From positions 682,001 through 746,000 of the forward strand of contig CAVXXI010000003.1 in the NCBI GenBank assembly GCA_963765725.1: a stretch of 64,000 nucleotides of DNA, given 5' to 3'. Source of the stretch: DASQEH01 sp963765725. GTDB lineage: Bacteria > Actinomycetota > Actinomycetes > Propionibacteriales > Nocardioidaceae. A program made the translations under genes and the position numbers. The notes below the pieces were generated by a model. The model did no database searches. It worked only from the letters and a program-made list of their open reading frames with translations, and was not told the origin of the DNA. Positions within the stretch are counted from its first letter, which is position 1. Each line of letters begins with the position of its first letter. Below are positions 1 through 8,418 of this stretch, piece by piece.

Positions 1-389
1 TGGCCGAGGCACTCGTGCTGTCCGGCATGGCGATGTCGGTGGCGGGCACGTCTCGCCCCTGCAGCGGCGCCTGCCACGAGATGATCTACGCGATCAACGC
101 CTTGTGGCCCGACGTCTCCAACCACGGCGAGCTGGCCGGGCTCGGCGCACTGTTCGCGTACTTCCTGCGCGAGGACGACGTACGGTTCGGCCAGATCGAG
201 CGCTGCCTGCGCCACCACGGCCTGCCGAGGCGGCCGGCCGACATCGGGTTGACCGACGACCAGTTCGTGGAGGCCGTGATGCTGTCGCCGTCGATGCGGC
301 CGGACCGCTACACGATCCTCGAGCACCTCGACCTCGACGAGGCGGCCACGAGGTCACGCGTCGCGGCGTTCGTCGCCTCGCTCAGCTGA
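1..389 (+). CDS. sn-glycerol-1-phosphate dehydrogenase-like protein, 3' part only
   Basis: The gene enters from the left edge, so only the C-terminal part (about 129 residues) is visible; the frame is open back to base 3. The motif SGMAMSVAGTSRPCSGACHE, followed by NHGELAGLG, matches the helical metal-binding half of the iron-containing alcohol dehydrogenase/glycerol-1-phosphate dehydrogenase family (AraM/EgsA-like), in which His residues bind the catalytic metal. Such enzymes reduce dihydroxyacetone phosphate with NAD(P)H. The N-terminal nucleotide-binding half is outside the window, so cofactor and exact substrate cannot be judged. It ends 62 bp before the convergent SnoaL-like gene. The ATG at 15 is internal and should not be taken as the start. 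Confidence 0.75.
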   Translation, partial: AEALVLSGMAMSVAGTSRPCSGACHEMIYAINALWPDVSNHGELAGLGALFAYFLREDDVRFGQIERCLRHHGLPRRPADIGLTDDQFVEAVMLSPSMRPDRYTILEHLDLDEAATRSRVAAFVASLS

Positions 390-451
390 GACTGCGGGTG
401 CGCGGGATGTGCAAGTTGCTTCGGTCGTCAGTGCGCTTACTCCTGGACTCT

Positions 452-889
452 TCACCGATGGGCGGGCAAGAACATGCGGGTGGTGGCGCCGGTACGCCAT
501 GTGGGGCGCATGGTCATTTCGCTGAGTCGCCAGCCGTTCGGGGTCAGCTTGGCGCTGGCCCGCAGGACACCGCCGGCGACGAAGTGGGTCTGCAGTTCGG
601 CCGAGTTCCCGGCGTCGCTCCATAGGTGCATGGCGTGCATGTTCGCCCGTACCTGCGCGGTGTCGCCGGATCGGGTGATCACGTAATCGGTGAGCATGTG
701 GTGGGTGGCCCGGAAACGCGCGAAGCTCTCGTTCTGCTCGGCGAGGATTTCGGCCGGGCCGGTGATTGCGACTCCGTCGGGTCGTACCACCCGGCCGTCT
801 GGCAGGAACGTCGCTGCGACGACCTCGGCATCGAGGCACTTGTCGTCGATGGCCGCGAAGTAAGCGCTGAGCAGCATCGGAATATCCAT
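452..889 (-). CDS. SnoaL/NTF2-like small protein
   Basis: A 145-aa protein from the ATG at 889. The pattern of an N-terminal helix, a cone of beta strands and an acidic pocket is that of the SnoaL-like/NTF2-like superfamily, whose members are small cyclases, isomerases or ligand-binding proteins. Features include LLSAYFAAIDDK near the N-terminus and a central HHMLTDYVI strand. No catalytic role can be assigned. The longer frame up to 970 is rejected because the start at 889 has a TANNNT box (TACGTT, 901-896) exactly 6 nt upstream, as expected for a leaderless mRNA. It is divergent from a TetR gene 35 bp away and shares a palindromic operator with it, so it is probably the repressor's target. 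Confidence 0.7.
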   Translation of the reverse strand: MDIPMLLSAYFAAIDDKCLDAEVVAATFLPDGRVVRPDGVAITGPAEILAEQNESFARFRATHHMLTDYVITRSGDTAQVRANMHAMHLWSDAGNSAELQTHFVAGGVLRASAKLTPNGWRLSEMTMRPTWRTGATTRMFLPAHR

Positions 890-927
890 GGCTACAACGT
901 ATCCGATTTGGATACAGTGTAGCCATG
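887..927. promoter_or_regulatory. 41-bp near-perfect palindrome: shared TetR operator with two leaderless start codons
   Basis: The outer arms CATGGCTACA (887-896) and TGTAGCCATG (918-927) and the inner arms GTATCC (899-904) and GGATAC (910-915) share one centre at base 907; only two positions per arm fail to pair. The start codons of the divergent SnoaL-like gene (889, minus) and the TetR gene (925, plus) are parts of the outer arms. TANNNT boxes lie 6 nt before each start: TACGTT at 901-896 on the minus strand and TACAGT at 913-918 on the plus strand. Binding by a TetR dimer here would cover both -10 elements. Operator function is inferred; the symmetry is seen directly. Confidence 0.75.
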
Positions 928-1608
928 ACGTTCTGGGGGCAAGAGCCTCCGCTTCCGCGGGGCAGTGCACCGGATCTGCAGAAGATCGTCATGGCTGCGG
1001 TCGCCCTGGCCGATCGCGAGGGTCTTCAGTCGGTGTCGCTGCGCCGGTTGGTCACCGTGCTGCGTTCGGGCACAGCCTCCTTCTATCGGGTGCTCGACAA
1101 CAGGGACGAGTTGCTCGATCGCATGGTCGACGCGGTCCTCGGCCTGCACCTACCGCCGAGAGGGTCCGGGGAGTGGCGCGAGGACCTGGCCGCCGTGGCC
1201 CGCAACCGGCGCGCGATGCTTACTGCGCATCCGTGGTTAGGCCCGGAGCTGGCTGGACGCCCGGCCATCGGCCCGAACGCCTTGATCCACCACGAACGGG
1301 CCCTGGCAGCGGCAGCCGGCTATGCGGACGACCCGAGCACCGCCAGCAGCGCCGTAGAGACGATTCTAGGTTTTGTTCTCGGCGCCACCGCCAGGGAGTT
1401 CGCCGAGACCCGGACCCAGCTCCGCTCCGGGCTCACCGCGGAGCAATGGCGCAGCTCCGTGGCTGTGTACCTGGAACAGGCTCTCGAGAGCGGTGCCTAC
1501 CCACACTTGAGTCGGATGGTGCGTGGTGCCACGGACTTGGACCCCGACGAACGATTCGAGCGGGGCCTGGCCGTCGTTATGGCCGGGCTCGCCACCTGGA
1601 CGCCATAA
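925..1608 (+). CDS. TetR/AcrR family transcriptional regulator
   Basis: A 227-aa regulator. An N-terminal helix-turn-helix spans roughly residues 20-65 (VSLRRLVTVL, then GTASFYRVLDNRDELLDRM, the typical TetR recognition region), followed by an all-helical ligand-binding and dimerisation half that resembles the TetR_C class. The start at 925 is supported by a leaderless -10 (TACAGT, 913-918). It is divergent from the SnoaL-like gene and almost certainly represses both genes through the palindrome that overlaps the two starts. The ligand is unknown. Confidence 0.9.
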   Translation: MTFWGQEPPLPRGSAPDLQKIVMAAVALADREGLQSVSLRRLVTVLRSGTASFYRVLDNRDELLDRMVDAVLGLHLPPRGSGEWREDLAAVARNRRAMLTAHPWLGPELAGRPAIGPNALIHHERALAAAAGYADDPSTASSAVETILGFVLGATAREFAETRTQLRSGLTAEQWRSSVAVYLEQALESGAYPHLSRMVRGATDLDPDERFERGLAVVMAGLATWTP

Positions 1609-1918
1609 CCGGCCCTGACACATGAACTTTCGTGCTGCGCGGTCTAGTGCCTGCCATCCGTGCGCGGAGCGGAAGTCCAGCGCGGACGATACTCGAGTCG
1701 CGTTCCGCAGAGGACCGCTTGCGGTGGTGGTCGTGTTTGACGTTGTCGATTGGGGTTTCGCGCTGATCGACCCTCCAGCGCACGACCAGCGACACAGCAG
1801 TTGGGATTCCGCACGGGGGCAATGTCGTTCCGTCGTCGGCTTGCGAGCTCTCGGTGGAGGTCCCGTCTACCGACTTTCGTTGGTACCGAGCCTCGCTTGA
1901 AGTTGCGAGCCTTGTTGC
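1609..1918. other. intergenic, no supported gene
   Basis: About 310 bp between the TetR gene and the ABC ATPase. Short open frames on both strands (for example 1622-1900 plus) show no recognisable protein and no ribosome site. The promoter of the following operon must lie here, but I cannot point to a convincing -35/-10 pair. Confidence 0.4.
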
Positions 1919-2863
1919 ATGCTTGAGTTTCAGGACGTGACCAAACGCTACGGTCACAAGACCGCAGTTGCTGACCTTTCTGTCGCGGTGGCGCCTGGAC
2001 GGGTCACTGGTTTCCTCGGCCCGAACGGTGCCGGAAAGTCGACGTGTATCCGCTTGCTGCTCGGCTTGGACCGGCCTACCTCCGGGCGGGCTTTGATTGC
2101 GGGCCGACCGTATCGCGACCATATCCAACCTCTTCGCCTTGTTGGGGCTCACCTGGACGGTCGGGCAGTCCACCCTGGCCGCTCCGCCAAGCAGCATCTG
2201 CTCGCGCTCGCTCGAGCCAATGCCCTGCCGGCACGCCGCGCTGATGAGTGCCTGGATCTGGTTGGCCTCAGTGAGGTCGCGCGGCGCCGCGCCGGCGGCT
2301 TTTCCCTTGGCATGTCCCAGCGCTTAGGCATCGCCGCCGCCCTGCTCGGCGACCCCCAGATCCTGTTGTTGGACGAGCCCGTCAACGGTCTCGACACCGA
2401 CGGGGTGGAATGGATTCGCGGCTTGCTACGCAGGCTTGCTGATGAAGGACGTACCGTCCTCATGTCGAGCCACCTGCTGGCTGAGGTCGAGCAGAGCGCG
2501 GACCACGTGGTTGTGCTGGGTCGCGGGAGGCTGCTGGCCGACAGCTCGATCTCCGATCTCCTAAGCACCTCGGCGGGCGCCGTGGTTCTGCGCACCCCCG
2601 ATTCCTCGGCGGCTGACATGATCGCTCGCTATCTGCCGAGGGTCGTGGTCGAGGCGCAGGCTGACGAACCCGGTGCCTTATGGATTCGCGGGACGACACC
2701 TCGGGAAGTCGGCGAGGCCGCGCACGCCCTCGGGTTGCGCGTTTACGGTCTCGCGGTCGAGCGCACCCGGCTCGAAGACGCTTACCGGCGCCTGGTCGAC
2801 GGATCCCAAGAGCACACGGCCTCAGTTACCCGTACGGTCAAGCTCACCGGAAGGAACGCCTGA
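1919..2863 (+). CDS. ABC transporter ATP-binding protein
   Basis: A 314-aa ATPase of the CcmA/drug-exporter (ABC-2) type. Walker A GPNGAGKST lies at residues 34-42, the signature FSLGMSQRLG near residue 130, and Walker B ILLLDEPVNGLD follows; the switch His is in MSSHLL. The C-terminal 90 residues form the accessory domain usual for ATPases paired with a single ABC-2 permease. It begins a four-gene operon, and the next gene (permease) starts one base after its stop. Such pairs with an adjacent two-component system often export peptides, antibiotics or lipids; the substrate cannot be read from sequence. No clear Shine-Dalgarno precedes the ATG. Confidence 0.9.
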   Translation: MLEFQDVTKRYGHKTAVADLSVAVAPGRVTGFLGPNGAGKSTCIRLLLGLDRPTSGRALIAGRPYRDHIQPLRLVGAHLDGRAVHPGRSAKQHLLALARANALPARRADECLDLVGLSEVARRRAGGFSLGMSQRLGIAAALLGDPQILLLDEPVNGLDTDGVEWIRGLLRRLADEGRTVLMSSHLLAEVEQSADHVVVLGRGRLLADSSISDLLSTSAGAVVLRTPDSSAADMIARYLPRVVVEAQADEPGALWIRGTTPREVGEAAHALGLRVYGLAVERTRLEDAYRRLVDGSQEHTASVTRTVKLTGRNA

Positions 2864-2864
2864 G

Positions 2865-3590
2865 ATGTTGGACAGCCTGCACTCCGAGTGGGGTAAAACC
2901 TGGTCAGTCAGGGCACCGCTCGGCTGTCTGGTCGGCACCGTCGTCGTGGTCCTCGTGACCGCCGCCAGCCTTGCGAACGACACGCTCGTTTCCATCGATA
3001 GCGGCGACTTGCCGCGGGGCACGACCGTTCCGGCCATCGATTCGGTGGCCTCCGGTCTGCAGTTCGGGCAACTGGCGTTCGCCGCGTTCGCCTTGCAGCT
3101 GATCACATCCGAGTACGCCACAGGGGTGATCCGGTCGACCCTGCAGGCCCAACCTCGACGGCATCTAGTGCTCTTGGCCAAGGCTCTTATTGCGGCGGTA
3201 GTCGGAGCAGTTTTGGGCTTGACTCTTGGCGGGGCGGCAGGGGTGAGCAGTGAGGTCATTCTTGGAGACCGCCTTGCCGTGGGCAGGACGGTGGCACAGA
3301 TGTCGTTGAGCGCCGGGTGCATGCTGGCGGTCGTGGGGGTACTCGTGGTCGGGCTTGGTGCGGCATTGCGAAGCGCCGTGGGGACCTTGGCGCTGTCGGC
3401 TGTGGTCCTGGTCGGCACTCTTGCGCTCCCAGACACCGTCGGCCGCTGGGCACCGGGTCAGGCGGGGGCCACGCTGTTGGACGGCACAGGCGCGTATTAC
3501 GGCTCCGCGGTCGGGCTCGCAATCCTTGGGCTGTGGGCTGCATGCTGTCTGGGGCTAGGCGTCTGGCTTCTCGAGCGTCGCGATGCTTGA
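2865..3590 (+). CDS. ABC-2 type transporter permease
   Basis: A 241-aa integral membrane protein with about six hydrophobic segments, beginning with a cytoplasmic stretch MLDSLHSEWGKTWSVRAP and a first membrane helix near residues 22-40. The segment LQLITSEYATGVIRSTLQAQPRR is the characteristic loop of ABC-2 permeases, where the ExxxG(V/T)(I/L)R motif couples to the ATPase. It sits 1 bp after the ATPase stop and overlaps the histidine kinase start by 8 bp, so the three genes should be translated together. It is the membrane partner of the 1919-2863 ATPase. Confidence 0.85.
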   Translation: MLDSLHSEWGKTWSVRAPLGCLVGTVVVVLVTAASLANDTLVSIDSGDLPRGTTVPAIDSVASGLQFGQLAFAAFALQLITSEYATGVIRSTLQAQPRRHLVLLAKALIAAVVGAVLGLTLGGAAGVSSEVILGDRLAVGRTVAQMSLSAGCMLAVVGVLVVGLGAALRSAVGTLALSAVVLVGTLALPDTVGRWAPGQAGATLLDGTGAYYGSAVGLAILGLWAACCLGLGVWLLERRDA

Positions 3591-4792
3591 ACACGCTTCA
3601 CCGAGACCCACCCGTCCGTCGGGGGTTGCCCTCGCCGGCCTGACCGTTTTGGCGCTCATGGAGCTGGGGCTCATCGGGTGGGCACTGGTTACCGGAGCGG
3701 CATTGGTGTTCGCGGTCGGCCAGGCGCTCATCTTGGCGCTCCTCGCGCTCGGCATCGTCATGGGACGGTTCGTGCGCTTCCGGGGCGCCTACGAGCACGC
3801 GCTCGCCCAATCCGCGGCGGAGCGCGAACGGTCCCGGCTGGCCGAGGAACTCCACGACGTTTTGGGGCATGAGCTTAGTCTGGTCGCCCTGCGGGCCGGC
3901 GCCCTTCAGGTCACCACCGTTGGGGACGCTGCGGACCGCGCTTGCTGCCCTGAGACTGCAAGTCGAACAGGTGGTGCTTGAGCTGAGACAGACCGTGGAG
4001 ATGCTGCGAGACGGTCGTGGAGCTGCTCCCATGCTCGAGCCAGCTGAGCTCAGTGCTCTCGTGCTGGTCGAGAGGTCACGTGAGGCCGGGGCACTGGTCA
4101 CCCTTGACGGCGTCATCGGCGACGCGGTCCCCGCTCCAGTCCGCTTGACCGTGTATAGCGTCGTCCGTGAGGGCCTGACGAATGCTCTCAAGCACTCGCC
4201 TGGTTCGGCTGTGCAGGTGCGTCAGTGGTACGACGCGCAAAGTGCCCACGTAGAGGTTGAGGTCGACGGGGGAGCCGGTGAAAGTCCGGCGACCTGGTCG
4301 GGTCTAGCCACACTTCACGACCGAGTCGAGGCCCTCGGCGGGGATTTGACGATTACCGGTTCGAACGGACGTCGACTCCTGTCCGCGCAGATACCGATGC
4401 ACATGTCGCCGAGACCGTCGCGCCGCGAGTCAGTCACCACGCGCACCGGAAAGAGGCCGGCCCGCGCAACGATTCGCTGGGCGTTGCCACCCCTAGCGGT
4501 GATCATCGTAGCTACCACAGCGTTCTACACCTGGTCCACGCACGATGCGACGCTCGAGCAGTCGATCTTCGACGGCATCCACAAGGGGCAACGGTTGGAC
4601 GACGTGATTGATCTTCTTCCCCGGCGCGAAGCGGTGATCCGCTTGACCCCCCTACCCCCAACACCTTCGCGATGGCACTGCGCCTACTACACCGACGGCA
4701 ACTTTCCACTGGGGATGGCTGCCTTCGAGATCTGCGACGACGGAACTCGGATTACCCGAACCACCGATCTGAGACGGGTGCCGCTACCGTGA
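3583..4792 (+). pseudogene. sensor histidine kinase (HisKA_3), interrupted by a +1 frameshift
   Basis: The first frame (from 3583) gives two N-terminal membrane helices and the phospho-acceptor motif EELHDVLGHELSLVALRAG, with His at about residue 91. It then runs out of frame near 3940. The rest continues in the next frame with VEQVVLELRQTVEMLRDG, an N-box VREGLTNALKHSPG and a weak G-box region. Dropping one T at 3942/3943 joins them as DRAAALRLQVEQ, which is the expected family sequence. After the ATPase domain comes an unusual tail: a hydrophobic helix (PLAVIIVATTAFYTW) and about 80 residues, giving a kinase with membrane segments at both ends. It overlaps the permease (8 bp) and the regulator (GTGA). 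It could be a real pseudogene, but a base-call error is at least as likely. Confidence 0.8.
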
Positions 4793-5436
4793 CCCATGTC
4801 TTGATAGCTGACGACGACGCAGCCGTCCGCGACGAGTTGCGGGAGATTTTGGCCAGCGACCCCCAGATCCGAGACATCGCCTATGCCTGCAACGGGCGCG
4901 AAGCAGTCAACTTCACAATTCGCCACCGTCCCGACGTCGTTCTCATGGACATTCGCATGCCGGTCGCTGACGGACTGGCAGCAGCGGGGCAGATCCGTGA
5001 ACGCATTCCCACCCAAGCCGTAATCGTGCTGACAACGTTCGGAGAACTGGACTACGTGCGGGCTGCGACCGCGATGGGACTCAACGGATTTCTCCTCAAG
5101 TCCGGCGACCCGAACGACCTGCTCAAAGGCATTCATGACGTTGTACTGGGTGGCGCGTGCCTTTCCCCGCCGATTGCCGCTGCCCTCATCGCCGACGGAC
5201 GCGAATCGGCACGCCTACGAATCGACTCGGCACAAGCGCGGGCCGCCCTCGCCGCCCTACCTGCGCAGGAGCGGGCCGTCCTTCGCCTGGTCGCCCAAGG
5301 AGCGCCGAACGCGGAAATCGCTGCAACGTTGCACCTCAGCGAGTCAACGGTAAAGAGTTATCTGAGTAGCTCCTTCGACCGCCTCGGCGTCCGCAACCGA
5401 GTCGAGGCGGCCCTACTCGCGTGGTCGGCGCGGTGA
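4789..5436 (+). CDS. LuxR-type (NarL/FixJ) response regulator
   Basis: A 215-aa protein starting at the GTG that overlaps the kinase stop (GTGA). The receiver domain spans residues 3-120, with acidic pocket DDD at 8-10, phospho-acceptor Asp54 in VLMDIRMP, switch Thr in VLTTFG and Lys in FLLKSG. The LuxR HTH is C-terminal (LPAQERAVLRLVAQG, then NAEIAATLHLSESTVKSYL). It pairs with the overlapping HisKA_3 kinase and probably controls the upstream ABC genes, as in LiaRS/DesKR-like exporter operons. It ends the operon. Confidence 0.92.
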   Translation: MTHVLIADDDAAVRDELREILASDPQIRDIAYACNGREAVNFTIRHRPDVVLMDIRMPVADGLAAAGQIRERIPTQAVIVLTTFGELDYVRAATAMGLNGFLLKSGDPNDLLKGIHDVVLGGACLSPPIAAALIADGRESARLRIDSAQARAALAALPAQERAVLRLVAQGAPNAEIAATLHLSESTVKSYLSSSFDRLGVRNRVEAALLAWSAR

Positions 5437-5725
5437 CTGTCCGAACGGCAGTGAGGGCACCAATGCGCCAAAACCAGTTCGCTTCTCGCTCAACGGCACG
5501 TCAGCGAACACATATCGTCCACCGGGAAACTCTGATTGATCAACCAACGTCCATATCCGACGGGCAGATGCAGGCCGCCGGTAGATAGCGAGCCGGTATA
5601 TGTAGCGACCCATTATGGGTAATCCAGGTGCGATTCCCTCACGGTTGCGGGCTGGTTTAGACGCATGACGCGATGCCACATAGCGTGGGTGATAAGTGTT
5701 CCTCTATGACGCGGGCAGGGCTGGC
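5437..5725. other. intergenic between convergent genes
   Basis: About 290 bp between the response regulator and the xylanase, which point toward each other. Base composition is less GC-rich than the surroundings. I see no tRNA, no convincing terminator and no supported gene; an 88-codon minus-strand frame (5413-5679) has no recognisable features. Confidence 0.35.
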
Positions 5726-6958
5726 TCAACGAGCCCGCGGCGGCGTGAACTCCGGGCGCCGGTAGGGGGCGTTGGCCAGGGCGTGCCTCAGGGCGTGGTA
5801 CGCGGGCTTGGCCTCCATCCGGCGGTTGAACGGGAGCGCCCGGCGGGGCAGGCCGTCCGCGCGAGGGAAGTCCTCGGTCAGCTGCGTGTACCGGTCGGAG
5901 AGGCCGAAGGTGGTGACGGACTTGACCGCCTTCACCTGCAGCATCACGTCGTAATACCGCCGGTAGACCTCCGCGACACCGCGGTCTCGGATGCGGGGGT
6001 TGGGTGGCAGGCCGTCGTCGGTCACGTCGGACTCGGTGACGTGGATGTTGAGGCCGCGGTCGGCGATCTCGTGCAGGAACTTGAGGTAGTGGCGAGCGTG
6101 GAAGCGCTCCTTGAAGTGCGGGGCGAGGAGGTGGGCCTGGATGCCGACCCCGGTCACCGGCACGTTGTCGTGCAGAAGCTTGTCGACCACCTGGAGGAAC
6201 GCGCGCTGGCGTGGTGCCGCCTTGTCGCCGTACTTGTCGATGGTCTCGAACCCGAACTCGTTGATCAGGAGGTCGGCGTGCGGGTCCTCCTGACGCGCGA
6301 TGTGGAAAGACTCGGCGAGGTAGTTGGGGCCGATGGTCTGGTACCACGGGTAGTCGGTGCGCATGCCGTGCTTGCCCGCGGGGTCGGTGACCTCGTTCGC
6401 GACGATCCAGGCGGCCATCCGGCCCCGGTAACGGTGCACTGCCCGCCGCACGATGCCGTACAGCAGGCGCTCCGCGTGCCGGCGCTTGAGGCCCCAGATG
6501 ATGCTGTAGCTGTAGTTCGGCCCCCAGCCGTTGCCGAAGCCGTCGTCCCAGACCAGGCCGGGGGCGCCCATGACGAGCATCCCGTTGCGTTCGGCCAGCT
6601 TGACCATGCGGTCGGCGGGGTGGAAGTTCAGTGGCGACGACGGCTTGGGCTTGAGTCGGTACCACAGCAGGTCGTCCTGCATCGTGAGCATGGCCGCCTG
6701 TTGCTTGAACAGGTGCTTGTACTGGGGGTCGAGCTGCCAGGTGGAGATCGAGGAGCCGAAGACGATCCCGTTCTTCCAGGCCGCGTGCCACAGCGGGCGG
6801 TCGTGCTCGTCCCCCAGCTTCGGCGCGTGGCCGGTGGCGGTCGAGGACCTGGCCCCGAGCGCGGTCTCCCCGCTCAGGAGGCCTGTCGCGGCGGCTCCCG
6901 CCATCCCGGCCGCACCCAGCAGTACCGACCGTCGTGCAACGGCGTTGTCGAGGCTCAT
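5726..6958 (-). CDS. secreted GH10 endo-1,4-beta-xylanase-like glycoside hydrolase
   Basis: A 410-aa protein from the ATG at 6958 (AAGGAG 8 nt upstream). The N-terminus ARRSVLLGAAGMAG is a Tat-type signal. The body follows the GH10 (beta/alpha)8 pattern: acid/base Glu189 in WIVANEVTD and nucleophile Glu309 in IHVTESDVTDDG. Substitutions relative to classical xylanases are visible: the usual GHTLVWH is GAPGLVWDD and the WDVVNE motif is IVANEV, so it is a divergent member and its substrate may not be plain xylan. It has no carbohydrate-binding module. It is divergent from xylA across 260 bp that contain two candidate operators, which supports a xylan/xylose role. Confidence 0.85.
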   Translation of the reverse strand: MSLDNAVARRSVLLGAAGMAGAAATGLLSGETALGARSSTATGHAPKLGDEHDRPLWHAAWKNGIVFGSSISTWQLDPQYKHLFKQQAAMLTMQDDLLWYRLKPKPSSPLNFHPADRMVKLAERNGMLVMGAPGLVWDDGFGNGWGPNYSYSIIWGLKRRHAERLLYGIVRRAVHRYRGRMAAWIVANEVTDPAGKHGMRTDYPWYQTIGPNYLAESFHIARQEDPHADLLINEFGFETIDKYGDKAAPRQRAFLQVVDKLLHDNVPVTGVGIQAHLLAPHFKERFHARHYLKFLHEIADRGLNIHVTESDVTDDGLPPNPRIRDRGVAEVYRRYYDVMLQVKAVKSVTTFGLSDRYTQLTEDFPRADGLPRRALPFNRRMEAKPAYHALRHALANAPYRRPEFTPPRAR

Positions 6959-7020
6959 TCCGTCGGCTCCTTGCCCTGGCGGACCCCTCGGAGACCGCCC
7001 ATCGGTCGTCTGCACCGCGC

Positions 7021-7034
7021 GCAAAACGATTGGC
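7021..7034. promoter_or_regulatory. LacI-type operator candidate
   Basis: The sequence GCAAAACGATTGGC has the central CG and partial two-fold symmetry (10 of 14 positions) typical of LacI-family sites. It lies between the divergent GH10 and xylA genes. It resembles the site at 23147-23162 upstream of the sugar ABC operon, so the LacI protein encoded at 20699-21730 could act on both. This is inference from sequence similarity only. Confidence 0.45.
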
Positions 7035-7069
7035 TTCGAGCGTATTGCCTTCCGCCCGTGGGCGGCAAG

Positions 7070-7090
7070 AGTTCGCGAACTTCGTTGACT
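7070..7090 (+). promoter_or_regulatory. xylA: 12-bp perfect palindrome and -35-like box upstream of xylA
   Basis: AGTTCGCGAACT (7070-7081) is a perfect palindrome, followed at once by TTGACT (7085-7090), a good -35 match. A protein bound to the palindrome would sit on the -35. No clear -10 follows at the usual spacing, so the promoter call is tentative. Confidence 0.4.
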
Positions 7091-7218
7091 CTGCGTGCTC
7101 GGTCCGCGACGCGATCGCCGGTAAACGGTCGTCGGCCGACGGCGGCGAGATCGACTAGGGTTTCTGGCCGTCACCCCGCCCGGCTTGAGCCGGCCCTTCA
7201 CATCTTCGAGGACTACCG

Positions 7219-8409
7219 ATGAGCGATCTCGTTCCCACCCGCGACGACAAGTTCTCCTTCGGGTTGTGGACGGTGGGCTGGCCCGCACGCGACCCGTTCG
7301 GAGACGCCACCCGGGCGCCTCTGGACCCGATCGACGCGGTACACCGGTTGTCAGACCTGGGCGCGTACGGCGTCACTTTTCACGACGACGACCTGATCCC
7401 GTTCGGCAGCGCCGACAGCGACCGGGACACGGTCATCAAGCGGTTCAAGTCCGCGCTCGACGAGACAGGCATGGTCGTGCCCATGGTCACGACCAACCTG
7501 TTCACGCACCCAGTGTTCAAGGACGGCGCCTTCACCAGCAACGACCGCCGGGTGCGCCGGTACGCGTTGCGCAAGGTGATGCGCAACCTCGACCTGGCAG
7601 CGGAGCTCGGCGCGGCGACGTACGTCTTCTGGGGCGGTCGTGAGGGTGCAGAGATCGACTCGGCCAAAGACATCCAGGCGGCGCTCGACCGCTACCGCGA
7701 GGGCATCGACCTGCTGGCGCAGTACGTCATCGACCAGGGCTACGGCATCCGCTTCGCAATCGAGCCGAAGCCGAACGAGCCGCGCGGCGACATCTTGCTG
7801 CCCACCGTCGGGCACGCCCTGGCCTTCGTCTCCAGCCTCGAGCACGGCGACATGGTCGGTGTGAACCCCGAGGTCGGCCACGAGCAGATGTCCAACCTCA
7901 ACTTCGTGCACGCGATCTCGCAGGCGCTGTGGCAGGGCAAGCTGTTCCACATCGACCTGAACGGCCAGCACGGTCCCAAGTTCGACCAGGACCTGGTGTT
8001 CGGCCATGGCGATCTGATCAGCGCCTTCGGGCTGGTCGACCTGCTGGAGCACGGCAGCCCCGGCGGTGGGCCCGGCTACGACGGACCCCGGCACTTCGAC
8101 TACAAGCCGCTGCGTACAGAGGACGTCGACGGCGTGTGGGACTCAGCAGCGGCCAACATGCGTACGTACCTGCTGCTGAAGGAGCGGGCTGCCGCTTTCC
8201 GGGCAGACCCGGAGGTGCAGCAGGCGATGGAGGCGTCGGGCGTGAAGGAGCTGTCGACTCCGACGCTGGGCGCGGGCGAGTCGTATGCCGACCTGCTCGC
8301 CGACCGGTCGGCGTTCGAGGACTTCGACCCCGACTCGGTGGGCTCACGCGGGTACGGCTTCGGTCGGCTCGACCAGCTGGCCATCGAGCACCTCACCGGA
8401 GCCCGCTGA
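7219..8409 (+). CDS. xylA: xylose isomerase
   Basis: A 396-aa class I xylose isomerase converting D-xylose to D-xylulose in the cytoplasm. Active-site residues are all present: His55 and Asp58 in TFHDDD, Glu182 and Lys184 in IEPKPNEPRGD, Glu218 and His221 in NPEVGHEQM, Asp246 in HIDLNGQ and Asp256/Asp258 in KFDQD, plus HFDYKP. Together they hold two divalent metals and perform the hydride shift. GAGGA lies 6 nt before the ATG. No xylulokinase is visible in the window, so the product must be phosphorylated by a kinase encoded elsewhere or by an unrecognised one here. The gene is followed by a large inverted repeat array. Confidence 0.97.
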   Translation: MSDLVPTRDDKFSFGLWTVGWPARDPFGDATRAPLDPIDAVHRLSDLGAYGVTFHDDDLIPFGSADSDRDTVIKRFKSALDETGMVVPMVTTNLFTHPVFKDGAFTSNDRRVRRYALRKVMRNLDLAAELGAATYVFWGGREGAEIDSAKDIQAALDRYREGIDLLAQYVIDQGYGIRFAIEPKPNEPRGDILLPTVGHALAFVSSLEHGDMVGVNPEVGHEQMSNLNFVHAISQALWQGKLFHIDLNGQHGPKFDQDLVFGHGDLISAFGLVDLLEHGSPGGGPGYDGPRHFDYKPLRTEDVDGVWDSAAANMRTYLLLKERAAAFRADPEVQQAMEASGVKELSTPTLGAGESYADLLADRSAFEDFDPDSVGSRGYGFGRLDQLAIEHLTGAR

Positions 8410-8418
8410 CCCGGCTCC

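Noticed and set aside
1622..1900. A 92-codon plus-strand frame between tetR and the ABC operon
   Set aside because: No ribosome site, no recognisable domain, and uneven composition.
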